A stretch of 35,298 bases of DNA from Dehalococcoidia bacterium (GCA_035574915.1 DATLYJ010000107.1:1-35298), one strand, 5' to 3'; counted from the stretch's first letter, positions 7,430 to 15,625 are shown. Translations and numbers: made by a program. The notes: generated by a model from the sequence alone, not told the origin.

Positions 7430-7636
7430 ATGCAGGTCTTGACGTACATTTTCGACCGGATCGCCGCGCTACTCCACGAGGAAGAAGCCCAGGACGGCTT
7501 CGAGTACATGCTCGTCGTAGGTGGCGTTTCGGTGGCCGTGATCATTGCCATCCTGGCGATCGGGCCGAACTCGCTGGCGAATGCAGTTTGTGACGCGATC
7601 AACAACATCAGCGTCTTCAGCACCTTCGACTGCTAG
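7430..7636 (+). CDS. flp: Flp-type type IVb pilin, probable major pilin
   Basis: This is a 68-residue prepilin starting at the ATG at 7430. The longer frame back to 7298 lacks a ribosome binding site and overlaps the upstream gene. A charged leader (LLHEEEA) precedes QDGFEYMLVVGGV and a hydrophobic helix, the layout of Flp pilins with the Glu-Tyr pair at positions +5 and +6 after the peptidase site. The residue before the cut would be Ala20 rather than the usual Gly. The short C-terminal part has two Cys (residues 54 and 68) that could form a disulfide. Flp subunits polymerise into the Tad pilus used for surface attachment. It is the first gene of the pilus operon, as major pilins usually are. 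Confidence 0.88.
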   Translation: MQVLTYIFDRIAALLHEEEAQDGFEYMLVVGGVSVAVIIAILAIGPNSLANAVCDAINNISVFSTFDC

Positions 7637-7651
7637 AGCCGTGACGAGAGT

Positions 7652-7682
7652 GAAGGTGGCCTCGATGCTCGGGGCCACCTTC
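7652..7682 (+). promoter_or_regulatory. Stem-loop between the two pilin genes, enclosing the next start codon
   Basis: GAAGGTGGCC (7652-7661) and GGCCACCTTC (7673-7682) form a perfect 10-bp stem with an 11-base loop. The loop contains the ATG at 7665, and the AAGGTGG ribosome binding site lies in the left arm. It begins 16 bases after the flp stop. There is no U-run after it, so it is not a classic terminator. It would limit translation of the second pilin or protect the flp transcript end. Confidence 0.6.
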
Positions 7683-7880
7683 GCCCGTTTCCTCGCGCTG
7701 CGGCGGGAGGAGCGCGCGCAGGTGGGCATCGAATGGCTGCTGGCGACGGGCGCGATGACCGTCGTGTTCGCTGCCCTGCTAATCGGCCTCTATGAGGCCT
7801 TCGTGCCTTGGGCGCTCCGGTCGATCTGCAGCATCGTGGACCCTCTTGGTGATGGAACTAACTGCATCACAATCATCTGA
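7665..7880 (+). CDS. Second Flp/pseudopilin-like protein
   Basis: This is a 71-residue protein read from the ATG at 7665, which has AAGGTGG five to six bases upstream. A GTG at 7641 is a weaker alternative. The N-terminus is basic and hydrophilic (LRREERA), followed by QVGIEWLLATGAMTVVF and a membrane helix. The glutamate sits at +5 after Ala18 as in Flp prepilins, but the next residue is Trp instead of Tyr and the preceding Gly is Ala. The C-terminus has two Cys (residues 54 and 67), like the first pilin. A minor pilin or pseudopilin of the Tad system is the likely role. The start codon lies in the loop of a stem-loop, so it is probably made in lower amount than the first pilin. Confidence 0.75.
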   Translation: MLGATFARFLALRREERAQVGIEWLLATGAMTVVFAALLIGLYEAFVPWALRSICSIVDPLGDGTNCITII

Positions 7881-7904
7881 TCAGGCAGACTGACAAGAAC
7901 TCCT

Positions 7905-8384
7905 GTGAACATCTTCGATGACCCCAACAGGCGCTCCGTCCCCGGCCCCCGTGACGAACGCGGCCAGGCCGGTATGGAGCTCCTTCTGGTCTTCCCAGTC
8001 TTCTTCGTCGTTGTCTTGCTCGCGGTGGAGTTCGGGGTGTGGATGTATCAGAACGTGACAATCAGCAACGCCGTCCGGGACGCAGCGCGGTTCGGGTCGG
8101 TGAACTGCGGCGACGGCAGCTGCACTGTCGACGAGATCAAGCAGCGCGTTGTGGACCGCTCGAACGGGGCAGTAGCCCTGGGCGATGTCACCGTCACCTG
8201 GGTGACGCGCGGCACGGCCACGGCGGGACAGAAGGGCAGCTCGGTGGCGGTGAACGCGCGGCGCAATTACGCGCCCATCTTCCTGCCAGCGGGCGTGGGC
8301 TTCACCTGGCCGATCGGGTCCTGCTCTGAGATGCGGCTGGAAAGGAACGACACGGGAACGATCGTGTCGGGGTCGGGCTGCTGA
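7905..8384 (+). CDS. tadE: TadE-like pseudopilin
   Basis: This is a 159-residue protein with a GTG start at 7905. The ribosome binding site is weak, but no other in-frame start precedes the membrane helix. The N-terminus ends in DERG, then QAGMELLLVFPVFFVVVLLAVEFG. This is a class III prepilin-type signal with Gly20 before the cut and Glu25 at +5, as in TadE. The sequence QNVTISNAVRDAARFGSV after the helix is the TadE-like domain. The extracellular C-terminal part has several Cys (CGDGSC, then SCSEM and a terminal Cys). TadE and TadF pseudopilins help start or anchor the Flp fibre. The gene fits between the pilins and TadG. Confidence 0.88.
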   Translation: MNIFDDPNRRSVPGPRDERGQAGMELLLVFPVFFVVVLLAVEFGVWMYQNVTISNAVRDAARFGSVNCGDGSCTVDEIKQRVVDRSNGAVALGDVTVTWVTRGTATAGQKGSSVAVNARRNYAPIFLPAGVGFTWPIGSCSEMRLERNDTGTIVSGSGC

Positions 8385-8386
8385 CT

Positions 8387-9787
8387 ATGGTCACTCTTCC
8401 CATGGGCCTACGCGCCCGGATGTCGGACGAGCGGGGGCAGACCGCGCTATCGATCCTGCTCATGACACTCGGTGTCTTCATTTTCGCGGCCCTCGCACTC
8501 GATGCCGGTCTCTGGTACTTCCACCACCGTACAGTGCAGAACCAGGCAGACGCGGCTGCACACGCTGCAGTCCTGAACTTGCCGGAGTCGACCGCGGAGG
8601 CGACAGCGTCGGCGATCGCCTGGCTGAAGCAAAATGGCGTGCCCGATCCAGTTGCAGACGCCGCGGAAGTCGGCACCGGGACTGACTGCGGGGACATGGC
8701 GATAGCCAGCGGACAAGATGGACGGGCCAAGATTCTTTTCAGTGATGCCAACAATGCAGTGAAGGTTTGTCTGCGAATGAGGTCAGGCGTCTTCCTCAGT
8801 GGCCTTGCCGGCATCACTGAAGCCATCGTAAGCGCATCTGCGAAGGCGCGCGTCCAGGTCATTCCTTCGCCTTACTCGCTTATGTCCATGTATCCCGGCG
8901 GCTGTCTTCCCCAGGCAGAGTTCTGGGCGACTGGCAGCGGGGCTGGCGTGCGGGTGACCGGTGGCGGGTCCACCTACACCGATTCGTCGTGCTGTCCTAA
9001 CGCTCTCTCCGCGACCGGTGGAGGAGTGATTGAGTCGGGAGGCAACGACGTCCCGAACGGCTGCGGACAAGGTTCCGGCATCACACCGCCACCCAATACC
9101 GAGGCCGAGGACCTCGATGATCCATTTGCTCAACTTCAGGACCCTCCGGTCTCTGGCATCAACTCCATGCCGTGCCGGACGCAAGACGCATCCGGGCAGC
9201 CCATTCCGAACACGATTAACAGCGGAACCTGGGAGCTGCTTCCTGGCAGGTACTGCACGGGTTTGAAGGCCTCGAACAACCCGACCATCAGGCTGCGCCC
9301 TGGGATTTACATAATGCAGGGCGACCTGGAGTTGGGGTCGAACGTTAACTTCACGAGTGACCTCAATTCCAACGGCACGCTTGAGAGCACGGAAGAGGTC
9401 CTGATTTACGCGACGTGCAACCCGCATCCCTGCGGCACGGCCGTCTGCAGTCCGAGCGGGTCGGTGGCGCCTCGGCTGCAATTCCCCGGCCAGGCGATGC
9501 TCTGGTTGAGAGGTCACTCAAGCTACGAGAGGATACTCATCTGGGTAGACCGCACAAGCAGGTACTTCTCGACCGTGTCCCTCTCGGGTGGCGCCACAGG
9601 CCGCCTGGATGGCCGCCTCTACGCACTCTGTTCTTTCGTGGACTTCACTGGCAGCTCGACTGGCAATCTCACGGTGAACATGAGCATGGTGGCGGGGACA
9701 TTCAAGTTCAGTGGTAACGGGCTCGTGTCAATCCCATACGACCCGATTCTCGCACCGCCTCTGCGCATCATCGCACTGGTGGAATAG
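8387..9787 (+). CDS. tadG: TadG-like pilus protein with large extracellular domain
   Basis: This is a 466-residue protein that starts two bases after the tadE stop. The N-terminus MSDERGQTALSILLMTLGVFIFAALALDAGLWY is the TadG-like (TadE/G) membrane anchor. It is followed by the QNQADAAAHAAVL helix characteristic of the family. From about residue 165 there is a long extracellular region with many Gly, Ser and Cys, including SCCPNALSATGGGV, PGRYCTGL, and RLRPGIYIMQGDLELGSNV. This last repeat-like part resembles the beta-helix-like passenger of other TadG proteins. It may act at the pilus base or tip or as an adhesin. About eleven Cys in this part suggest disulfides. The protein has no separate VWA domain that I can see, in contrast to some TadG proteins. 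Confidence 0.8.
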   Translation: MVTLPMGLRARMSDERGQTALSILLMTLGVFIFAALALDAGLWYFHHRTVQNQADAAAHAAVLNLPESTAEATASAIAWLKQNGVPDPVADAAEVGTGTDCGDMAIASGQDGRAKILFSDANNAVKVCLRMRSGVFLSGLAGITEAIVSASAKARVQVIPSPYSLMSMYPGGCLPQAEFWATGSGAGVRVTGGGSTYTDSSCCPNALSATGGGVIESGGNDVPNGCGQGSGITPPPNTEAEDLDDPFAQLQDPPVSGINSMPCRTQDASGQPIPNTINSGTWELLPGRYCTGLKASNNPTIRLRPGIYIMQGDLELGSNVNFTSDLNSNGTLESTEEVLIYATCNPHPCGTAVCSPSGSVAPRLQFPGQAMLWLRGHSSYERILIWVDRTSRYFSTVSLSGGATGRLDGRLYALCSFVDFTGSSTGNLTVNMSMVAGTFKFSGNGLVSIPYDPILAPPLRIIALVE

Positions 9788-9836
9788 GGTTGATCCCTAA
9801 GCGACTCAGTAACGTTGGGACCCCGGGGGAGGGAGA

Positions 9837-10646
9837 ATGAGCAGCATTAGCCAAGCACAGCCGAAGCCGGGAGCGGACAGGAGGCAACTCCTGATCGCGG
9901 GCATCCTGGGCCTCATCGCCGCCGTCCTCGTGATCATGTTCCTTAACAGCGCCGAGGACGACAAGCCGGGGGCCGCGGTCGAGACGGGCACCGTGGTGAC
10001 GGCGGCCGCGCGAATCGAGGCAGGGGTGAAGATAACGGACCAGATGATCGCGACACGGGAGCTGCCGGTCTCGGCCATCCCCGCGGACGCGATCCGCGAG
10101 CGCGGGCTAGTCGTGGGGCAGGTCGCGCGCTATCCGATCGAACGGGGCGAGACGATCAGCGCCGCGCGCCTGGTGGAGGCGCCGAAGGTGCAGGCGATCT
10201 CGTTCCAGATACCGCCGGGCCTGCGCGGGATGACCATCCCGGTCTCGATCACCAACACGCCCGCGGCGCTGATCGCCCCCGGGGACTTCGTGGACGTGAT
10301 CGTGAGCGTGGAGGCCGTAGTCCTCACGGGCCGGGTGCCGCCGACGCCGGTGGCCGGAGGGAACCGGGAGTTCAAGGGCGCGGCCACGCTGCTGCAGAAC
10401 GTCCAGGTGCTCTCGGTCGACCGGACTTATATCGATACCGGTGTCGTCTACGAGCCGTCGTTGCGGGGCAGTCCCCGGGCCGATAACCAGGGGGTATCCT
10501 TTGTTACGCTGGCTGTGACGCCGGAGCAGGCGCAACTCCTGTGGCTCGCCCAGGAGCAGGGCAAGTTGACGCTGGTGTTACGTCCCTTCGGCGACGACAG
10601 CATTGCGCCACTGACGCCGCGCCTGGAGCCGCTGCTGCTGCCGTAA
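9837..10646 (+). CDS. cpaB: Flp pilus assembly protein CpaB/RcpC
   Basis: This is a 269-residue protein starting at an ATG with GGGGGAGGGAGA just upstream. One membrane helix at about residues 17-36 (LLIAGILGLIAAVLVIMFL) is followed by an extracytoplasmic SAF domain at about 52-115, with VVTAAARIEAGVKIT and ARYPIERGETISAARL. The RcpC/CpaB-specific domain at about 120-265 contains GMTIPVSITNTPAALIAPGDFVDVI and a C-terminal LTLVLRP strand. CpaB supports pilus assembly next to the inner machinery. In diderms it works with the secretin, but no secretin gene is found here, so it may contact peptidoglycan or the pilins instead. Confidence 0.9.
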   Translation: MSSISQAQPKPGADRRQLLIAGILGLIAAVLVIMFLNSAEDDKPGAAVETGTVVTAAARIEAGVKITDQMIATRELPVSAIPADAIRERGLVVGQVARYPIERGETISAARLVEAPKVQAISFQIPPGLRGMTIPVSITNTPAALIAPGDFVDVIVSVEAVVLTGRVPPTPVAGGNREFKGAATLLQNVQVLSVDRTYIDTGVVYEPSLRGSPRADNQGVSFVTLAVTPEQAQLLWLAQEQGKLTLVLRPFGDDSIAPLTPRLEPLLLP

Positions 10647-10668
10647 ACCGACCCACACGAGGGAGCTC

Positions 10669-11898
10669 ATGCCCGCCACTACCAAAGTCCTGATCCTGGA
10701 CGATGACCTCGACAGCCGCGTCGAGGCGCGCAAGGCCCTGCAGCGTGCGCGCCTCGAGCTCGCGGGCGAGGTCGGCTTCGGGACCGAGGCGCTGATCGTC
10801 GCCACGGAGACGCGGCCAGACGTCATCCTGATCGCAGTCGAAGAGCCTGTCACGCGCCCTCTGGAGACGGCGGAGCGTCTGGCGAATGTGCTCCCCAGGA
10901 CGCCCGTGATCTTCTACTCCTCCCTCAACGACCCGGACGCGGTGAGGCGGGCGGTGCACTTCGGCGCCCGGGACTACCTGGTCAAACCGCTGCAGGCCTC
11001 GGCCGTAGCGCAGGCGATCGCACGGGCACTGGAGTACGAAGAGAAGCGCCAGATGCGCCAGGCGGGGCAGCTTTCGAGCCCCACAGTCCGCGGCACCGTA
11101 ATCACGGTCGCGGGCGCCAAGGGCGGCATCGGCAAGTCCATCATCGCGGTAAACCTGGCGCTGGCATTGCGGGAGCGCACGCACGGCAAGGTAGCGATTA
11201 TTGACGGCGATACCCAGTTCGGCGATGTCGCGACGATGTTCGACGTGACGCCGGCCAGGGCGCTGGAGGACCTCATCCGCGACCTGGACCGGCTGGACAG
11301 GAACTCGATCCTGGAGTATCTGACGATGTTCGGCGACAAGCTGAGCATCGTGCCAGGCCCGACGGTGCAGAACGCCTGGGACGACGCCGGGCCCGAAGCC
11401 GCGCGCAAGGTCGTCGAGTTGCTGGCGCAGACTCACGACTTCGTGGTCGTAGACACGTCCGGGGCCGTCGACAGGTTCGTACGGGCCTTCATCGACTCCT
11501 CTACGCTCGTCCTCATGGTCACGACGGGTGAGGTCTCCAGCGTGAGGGATACAAAAGCGGCGCTGGCACGTTTAGAGGGCTGGGAGGTCCCGCCCGACAA
11601 GGTGAAGGTAGTACTGAACCGGGGCGCCCGCGCCGAGGGCTTTCGCGTCACCGACCTGGAGCAAAGCCTGGCGAGACCGGTGTTCTGGGAGCTACCGAAG
11701 GACAACCGGGTCGGCAGGTCGGTGCAGGTCGGCCGCCCGGTAGTGATCGACAGCCCGAACGCGACCGCGTCGAAGCACATCATGGCCCTGGCGGCGGCGA
11801 TCGGCGGGAACGCGGTGGAGAACGGAGTGCACGGGCCGGTGTCCGCGGGCCTCATCGGCCTGCTGAAGGGCCGCGAAGCTAAGAAGGTGGCGTCATGA
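10669..11898 (+). CDS. cpaE: CpaE/TadZ-type ATPase with pseudo-receiver domain
   Basis: This is a 409-residue protein of two domains. Residues 5-125 form a response-regulator receiver fold. The acidic pair is present (LILDDD) and so is the conserved Lys in YLVKPL (Lys106), but the phosphoacceptor Asp is replaced by Ala56 in DVILIAVEEP, so it is unlikely to be phosphorylated there. Residues 140-385 are a ParA/MinD-type ATPase with a deviant Walker A, AKGGIGKS (150-157), and the Walker A' motif IIDGDTQFGD. TadZ/CpaE proteins place the Tad machinery at a cell pole or site. The stop overlaps the cpaF start by four bases (ATGA), indicating translational coupling. Confidence 0.92.
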   Translation: MPATTKVLILDDDLDSRVEARKALQRARLELAGEVGFGTEALIVATETRPDVILIAVEEPVTRPLETAERLANVLPRTPVIFYSSLNDPDAVRRAVHFGARDYLVKPLQASAVAQAIARALEYEEKRQMRQAGQLSSPTVRGTVITVAGAKGGIGKSIIAVNLALALRERTHGKVAIIDGDTQFGDVATMFDVTPARALEDLIRDLDRLDRNSILEYLTMFGDKLSIVPGPTVQNAWDDAGPEAARKVVELLAQTHDFVVVDTSGAVDRFVRAFIDSSTLVLMVTTGEVSSVRDTKAALARLEGWEVPPDKVKVVLNRGARAEGFRVTDLEQSLARPVFWELPKDNRVGRSVQVGRPVVIDSPNATASKHIMALAAAIGGNAVENGVHGPVSAGLIGLLKGREAKKVAS

Positions 11899-13205
11899 GC
11901 CTGTGGCAGTCAGTCGCTCCGGCCCAGAGGGCCCGCGACGAAGACGACGAAATTCTGGAAACGCTGCACCAACGCATAATCCGCGCCGTCCACGAGTCGA
12001 ACATGCAGGGCGTGGACAAGGCGCAGGCCCGCTCGCTGGTGGAGCAAGCCACACGGCGCCTGCTCTCGGACGAGTTCCCGGGCGTCGTCGGAGACCGCAA
12101 GGAAGACATCATCGCCGCGGTCGTCGACGAAGTAACCGGGCTGGGGCCGATCGAGAAGCTTGTCCGTGATTCGTCCGTGTCCGAGGTGATGGTCAACGGC
12201 CCGGACGAGGTCTACTTCGAGCGCGATGGCATCATCTACGAATCCGACGTCCGGTTCCGCGACACCAACCACGTGATGCGGGTCATCGAGCGCATCATCA
12301 CGGCCATCGGGCGGCACATCGATGAGGCTTCGCCCATGGTGGACGCTCGTCTCGAGGACGGCTCGCGCGTCAACGTGATCATCCCTCCCCTGGTACCGCG
12401 AAGTCCCGTCCTGACCATCCGGAAGTTCCGCCAGGACCGCTTCTCCATGGAGGAGCTGATCCAGGCCGGGACGCTCTCGGCGGACATGGCGACCTTCCTC
12501 GAAGGATGCGTGAGGGCGAAGCTAAACCTCGTGGTCTCCGGTGGCACGGGCACCGGCAAGACAACGCTCCTGAATGCCCTTTCGAGGTACATCCCCGGTC
12601 GCGAGCGCATTGTCACCATCGAGGACCCGCTCGAGATGCGGCTCCAGCAAAGGCACGTCATCTCGATGGAGGCGCGGCCGCCTTCGGTCGAGGGTACCGG
12701 CGAGGTGACGCAGCGCATGCTCCTGCGCAACGCGCTGCGCATGCGCCCGGACCGGATCATCATCGGCGAGGTGCGCGGGCCGGAAGCCTTCGACATGATG
12801 CAGGCCATGAACACGGGCCACGAGGGCTCAATGACCACCGTCCACGCCAACTCGCCGCGCGACGCCCTGGCGCGAATCGAGAACATGGTGCTCATGGCCG
12901 GGTTCGAATTGCCGGTGCTGGTAATCCGCGAGCAGATGGCTTCAGCACTACACCTGATCATCCATTTGAGCCGCCTCTTCGACGGCACGCGCCGGATCAC
13001 CCACGTGACGGAAGTCTCCGGCATGGAAGGCAACATCATCACCCTGCAGGACATCTTCGTCTTCCAGCAGGAGGGCATTACGCCGGACGGCCGGGTAATC
13101 GGCGAACTGAAGCCTACCGGACTGCGACCGCACTTCACTGACCGCCTCAAGGCGTTCGGTGTGGACCTTGTCGACAACGTCTTCGGCGTGGAGCGCTGGG
13201 CGTAA
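11895..13205 (+). CDS. cpaF: Pilus assembly/retraction ATPase CpaF/TadA
   Basis: This 436-residue protein is the secretion ATPase of the type II/IV family that powers Flp pilus assembly in the cytoplasm. The N-terminal domain at about residues 20-200 includes VTGLGPIEKLVRD and VMVNGPDEVYFER. The Walker A motif is SGGTGTGKTT (215-224). The Asp box is TIEDPLEM (241-248), the Walker B is IIIGEVRG (288-295), and the His box is TGHEGSMTTVHANS (307-320). All catalytic parts are present and the length is normal for TadA. The start overlaps cpaE by four bases and the end overlaps tadB by one base (TAATG). Confidence 0.97.
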   Translation: MSLWQSVAPAQRARDEDDEILETLHQRIIRAVHESNMQGVDKAQARSLVEQATRRLLSDEFPGVVGDRKEDIIAAVVDEVTGLGPIEKLVRDSSVSEVMVNGPDEVYFERDGIIYESDVRFRDTNHVMRVIERIITAIGRHIDEASPMVDARLEDGSRVNVIIPPLVPRSPVLTIRKFRQDRFSMEELIQAGTLSADMATFLEGCVRAKLNLVVSGGTGTGKTTLLNALSRYIPGRERIVTIEDPLEMRLQQRHVISMEARPPSVEGTGEVTQRMLLRNALRMRPDRIIIGEVRGPEAFDMMQAMNTGHEGSMTTVHANSPRDALARIENMVLMAGFELPVLVIREQMASALHLIIHLSRLFDGTRRITHVTEVSGMEGNIITLQDIFVFQQEGITPDGRVIGELKPTGLRPHFTDRLKAFGVDLVDNVFGVERWA

Positions 13206-14155
13206 TGGACGGCTTGATGCTCTTCACCGCCCTGGCGGTGGCCCTCGCGGTCTTCGCTGGTGTGAACGCGCTGCAAAGCCTCATGAGCTCGACGCGGACG
13301 GCGGTGCAGGCGCGAGTGGTCGGCGCAGCGGACAAACTGGAACATGGCCCATCGTTGCATGTGCCGAGGCTCCAGGTCCTGTCCGAACGATCGCGCCGCA
13401 TGGCCTTCGACCTCGAGCGCGCCGGCCTTGCTTTCACGGTAACGGAGTATCTGCTCATCCGAGTCGCATGCGGCGTTGCGGTCGCGTTCCTATCCGCGCT
13501 TGTGGTCGCGAGGCTGGCGGTGGAAGCTACGCCCGGCCTGCTGGTGGCGGTCATCGCATTTTTCGTCGGCTACCAGCTACCCACGCTCTACTTAGGCCAG
13601 AGAAGGGCGGCGCGGCAGCGTCGCATCGAGGACCAACTTCTCGATGCCCTGGTCTCAATGGCGAAGTCGATGCGGGCGGGCGTGGGTCTCACACAGGCGC
13701 TTGAGTATGCTGCCAGAGAGACCGATGCGCCGCTCGGCCCGGAATTGATACGCGTGGTGCGCGAGTTGCAGCTAGGGGCTGACCTCGAGCTCATATTCGA
13801 GGAGCTAAACAATCGCGTAGGCAGCCCGGACCTCGAAATCGCCTCCACGGCCATCATCATCCAGCGGAGAGTTGGCGGGAACCTCTCGGAGATCCTGACG
13901 AACGTAGCCAATACTATCCGCGAGCGGAAGGCGATCCGCTCGGAGCTGCATGCCCTCAGCGCGAAGCAGCGGCTTCAGGGTAACCTTTCGGCGCTAATCC
14001 CGGTTGGCGTGGCAATACTCTTTTTCCTGGCTAACCCTGAGCTAGCGGGCAAGCTGGTAAACACCACGACAGGGTTGATCGCCCTCGCCGTCGGCATCTT
14101 CTTCGAGATCCTGGGCCTGTGGTTGGTGCGGAAGTTCGCGCAGATCGAGGTATAG
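13205..14155 (+). CDS. tadB: Tad pilus inner-membrane platform protein TadB
   Basis: This is a 316-residue type II secretion F-family protein. It has an N-terminal helix at about residues 4-24, two helices around 78-125, a cytoplasmic T2SSF domain at about 140-265 and C-terminal helices to the end. The T2SSF domain contains LLDALVSMAKSMRAGVGLTQAL and later ERKAIRSELHALSAKQRLQG, the two signature segments of TadB. The protein forms, with TadC, the membrane platform on which the CpaF ATPase acts to push pilins out. The gene is coupled to cpaF by a one-base overlap, and tadC follows after one base. Confidence 0.94.
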   Translation: MDGLMLFTALAVALAVFAGVNALQSLMSSTRTAVQARVVGAADKLEHGPSLHVPRLQVLSERSRRMAFDLERAGLAFTVTEYLLIRVACGVAVAFLSALVVARLAVEATPGLLVAVIAFFVGYQLPTLYLGQRRAARQRRIEDQLLDALVSMAKSMRAGVGLTQALEYAARETDAPLGPELIRVVRELQLGADLELIFEELNNRVGSPDLEIASTAIIIQRRVGGNLSEILTNVANTIRERKAIRSELHALSAKQRLQGNLSALIPVGVAILFFLANPELAGKLVNTTTGLIALAVGIFFEILGLWLVRKFAQIEV

Positions 14156-14156
14156 C

Positions 14157-15071
14157 GTGATACCGCTCATTTCGCTCACAACCTTCCTGGCTGTCGCCAT
14201 GCTGGTCCTCTACCTGGGGCAGCAGCGCAGTCCGGACGTGGTCCGCCGGCGCATCCTCGAAGCCAACATGTCCGGGGACCCGCGCCGGAGGAGCGTCGAA
14301 GGCGGGCCGGGGCGCCGGCTCATCCGGCCGGCGGTGCAGCGCATCGGCTCGATCCTGAGCCAGCTCTTGCCGCAGAACTTCATCCACAACCTGGAACGGC
14401 TCCTGGTCCGTGCTGGTGGCAGGATGACCCTCGCGACCTTCCTGACCATCTGGCTCGTCGTGTCCGGTACTGCCGTACTGCTGGCGTTCACCCTGGTGCA
14501 GCGCTACCCGGACCTAGGCTGGATCCGCTACTTCCTCGCCGGGGCAATCGTGTTCTACGGCGTGCCCACGCCCTACATCCTGCTCCGGCGAAGGGCGGCT
14601 TCGCGCGCCAAGAAGATCGAGCGGGCGCTGCCCGATGCCCTGGACCTGATGCTGACCTGCGTCGAGGCAGGCCTCGGTGTCGATGCGGCCTTTGCCCTCG
14701 TGGCGCAGCGCACCAAGGGCCCGTTGGCGGAGGCGCTGACGGACTACCTCAGGCAGGTCGGGCTCGGGCGCTTGCGCCGTGAGGCCCTGGAAGACATCGC
14801 CGAGAGAACGGGCTCGGAGGGTCTCATGCGGCTTGCGGCGACGGTCGCGCAGTCGACGGCGGTCGGCACGAGCATGGGCGACGTGCTCCGCTTGCAGGCC
14901 GCGGAGTTACGCGAGATGCGCATGCTAAAGGCCAAAGAGGCGGCAGCCCGTGCGCCAATTCTCATGACGATCCCGCTGGCCCTGTGCTTCCTACCGGCGA
15001 TGGTGGCGGTAATCGTCGTGCCCTCGATCCTCAACATCATCGACTTCGTCGGAGGGACACTGGGACAGTGA
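14157..15071 (+). CDS. tadC: Tad pilus inner-membrane platform protein TadC
   Basis: This is a 304-residue protein with a GTG start one base after tadB. The membrane helices and order are the same as in TadB: an N-terminal helix, a pair at about residues 100-140, a T2SSF domain at about 150-270, and C-terminal helices. The T2SSF domain contains ALPDALDLMLTCVEAGLGVDAAF and the closing segment ELREMRMLKAKEAAARAPI, which is diagnostic of TadC rather than TadB. It partners TadB in the pilus platform. The TGA stop overlaps the GTG of the prepilin peptidase gene (GTGA). Confidence 0.94.
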   Translation: MIPLISLTTFLAVAMLVLYLGQQRSPDVVRRRILEANMSGDPRRRSVEGGPGRRLIRPAVQRIGSILSQLLPQNFIHNLERLLVRAGGRMTLATFLTIWLVVSGTAVLLAFTLVQRYPDLGWIRYFLAGAIVFYGVPTPYILLRRRAASRAKKIERALPDALDLMLTCVEAGLGVDAAFALVAQRTKGPLAEALTDYLRQVGLGRLRREALEDIAERTGSEGLMRLAATVAQSTAVGTSMGDVLRLQAAELREMRMLKAKEAAARAPILMTIPLALCFLPAMVAVIVVPSILNIIDFVGGTLGQ

Positions 15072-15625
15072 CTACTGAAGCAATCGTCGAAAGGCGGCCT
15101 TCGCCGGAGCGCCTGGTCTACCTGGGCGTGGCGCTCCTGCTCGGAGTAAGCCTGGGCATCACGCCGGCTCTGGAGCGCGAGGCAGCCGCGGCCATGGTGT
15201 CGCAGGTTGTCCTGGCCGTGATGCTGCTGCTCAGCTGGCTGGACCTCACGACTCTGCGAGTGCCGAACGCCATCGTCTATCCAGCGCTGGCCTTCGCCCT
15301 GGCAGGCACTGCTCTCGTAGATGTGAGCCTGCTGGACGAGGCTGCCATGGGGGCGGGCGCGAACCTGGGGATCATGTTCCTCGTTGCCCTTTTTGGACGC
15401 GGCTCCATGGGTATGGGAGACGTGAAATTCGCGGCCCTGGCGGGCAGCATCCTCGGCTGGAAGGGCGGCATTGGCGCTCTGCTCCTGGGCTTTTCGTCGG
15501 GCGCAGCCCTGGCGCTTGTCCTGCTCGTCCTCAGGGTGAGGAGTCTGAAGGACTCGCTGCCGCTGACGCCCTTCCTCGCCGGTGGCTCGATTGCCTCGAG
15601 CTTCCTCTTCGGCTTCGTCCTCTAG
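15068..15625 (+). CDS. cpaA: Prepilin peptidase, short A24 family (CpaA/TadV)
   Basis: This is a 185-residue membrane protease that removes the leader of the Flp pilins and pseudopilins. I take the GTG at 15068, which overlaps the tadC stop; the open frame upstream to 14984 lies inside tadC. About six membrane helices are present. The two catalytic Asp of the family are seen at Asp59 (LSWLDLTTLRVPN) and Asp118 (GMGDVKF). It lacks the N-terminal methyltransferase domain of PilD-type enzymes, as expected for TadV. It closes the pilus cluster, so the operon brings its own processing enzyme. Confidence 0.92.
   Translation: MTTEAIVERRPSPERLVYLGVALLLGVSLGITPALEREAAAAMVSQVVLAVMLLLSWLDLTTLRVPNAIVYPALAFALAGTALVDVSLLDEAAMGAGANLGIMFLVALFGRGSMGMGDVKFAALAGSILGWKGGIGALLLGFSSGAALALVLLVLRVRSLKDSLPLTPFLAGGSIASSFLFGFVL

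Noticed and set aside
12896-12915. tRNA-like GGGTTCGAATT
   Set aside because: It is within the cpaF coding sequence, and no acceptor or anticodon stem can be formed around it.
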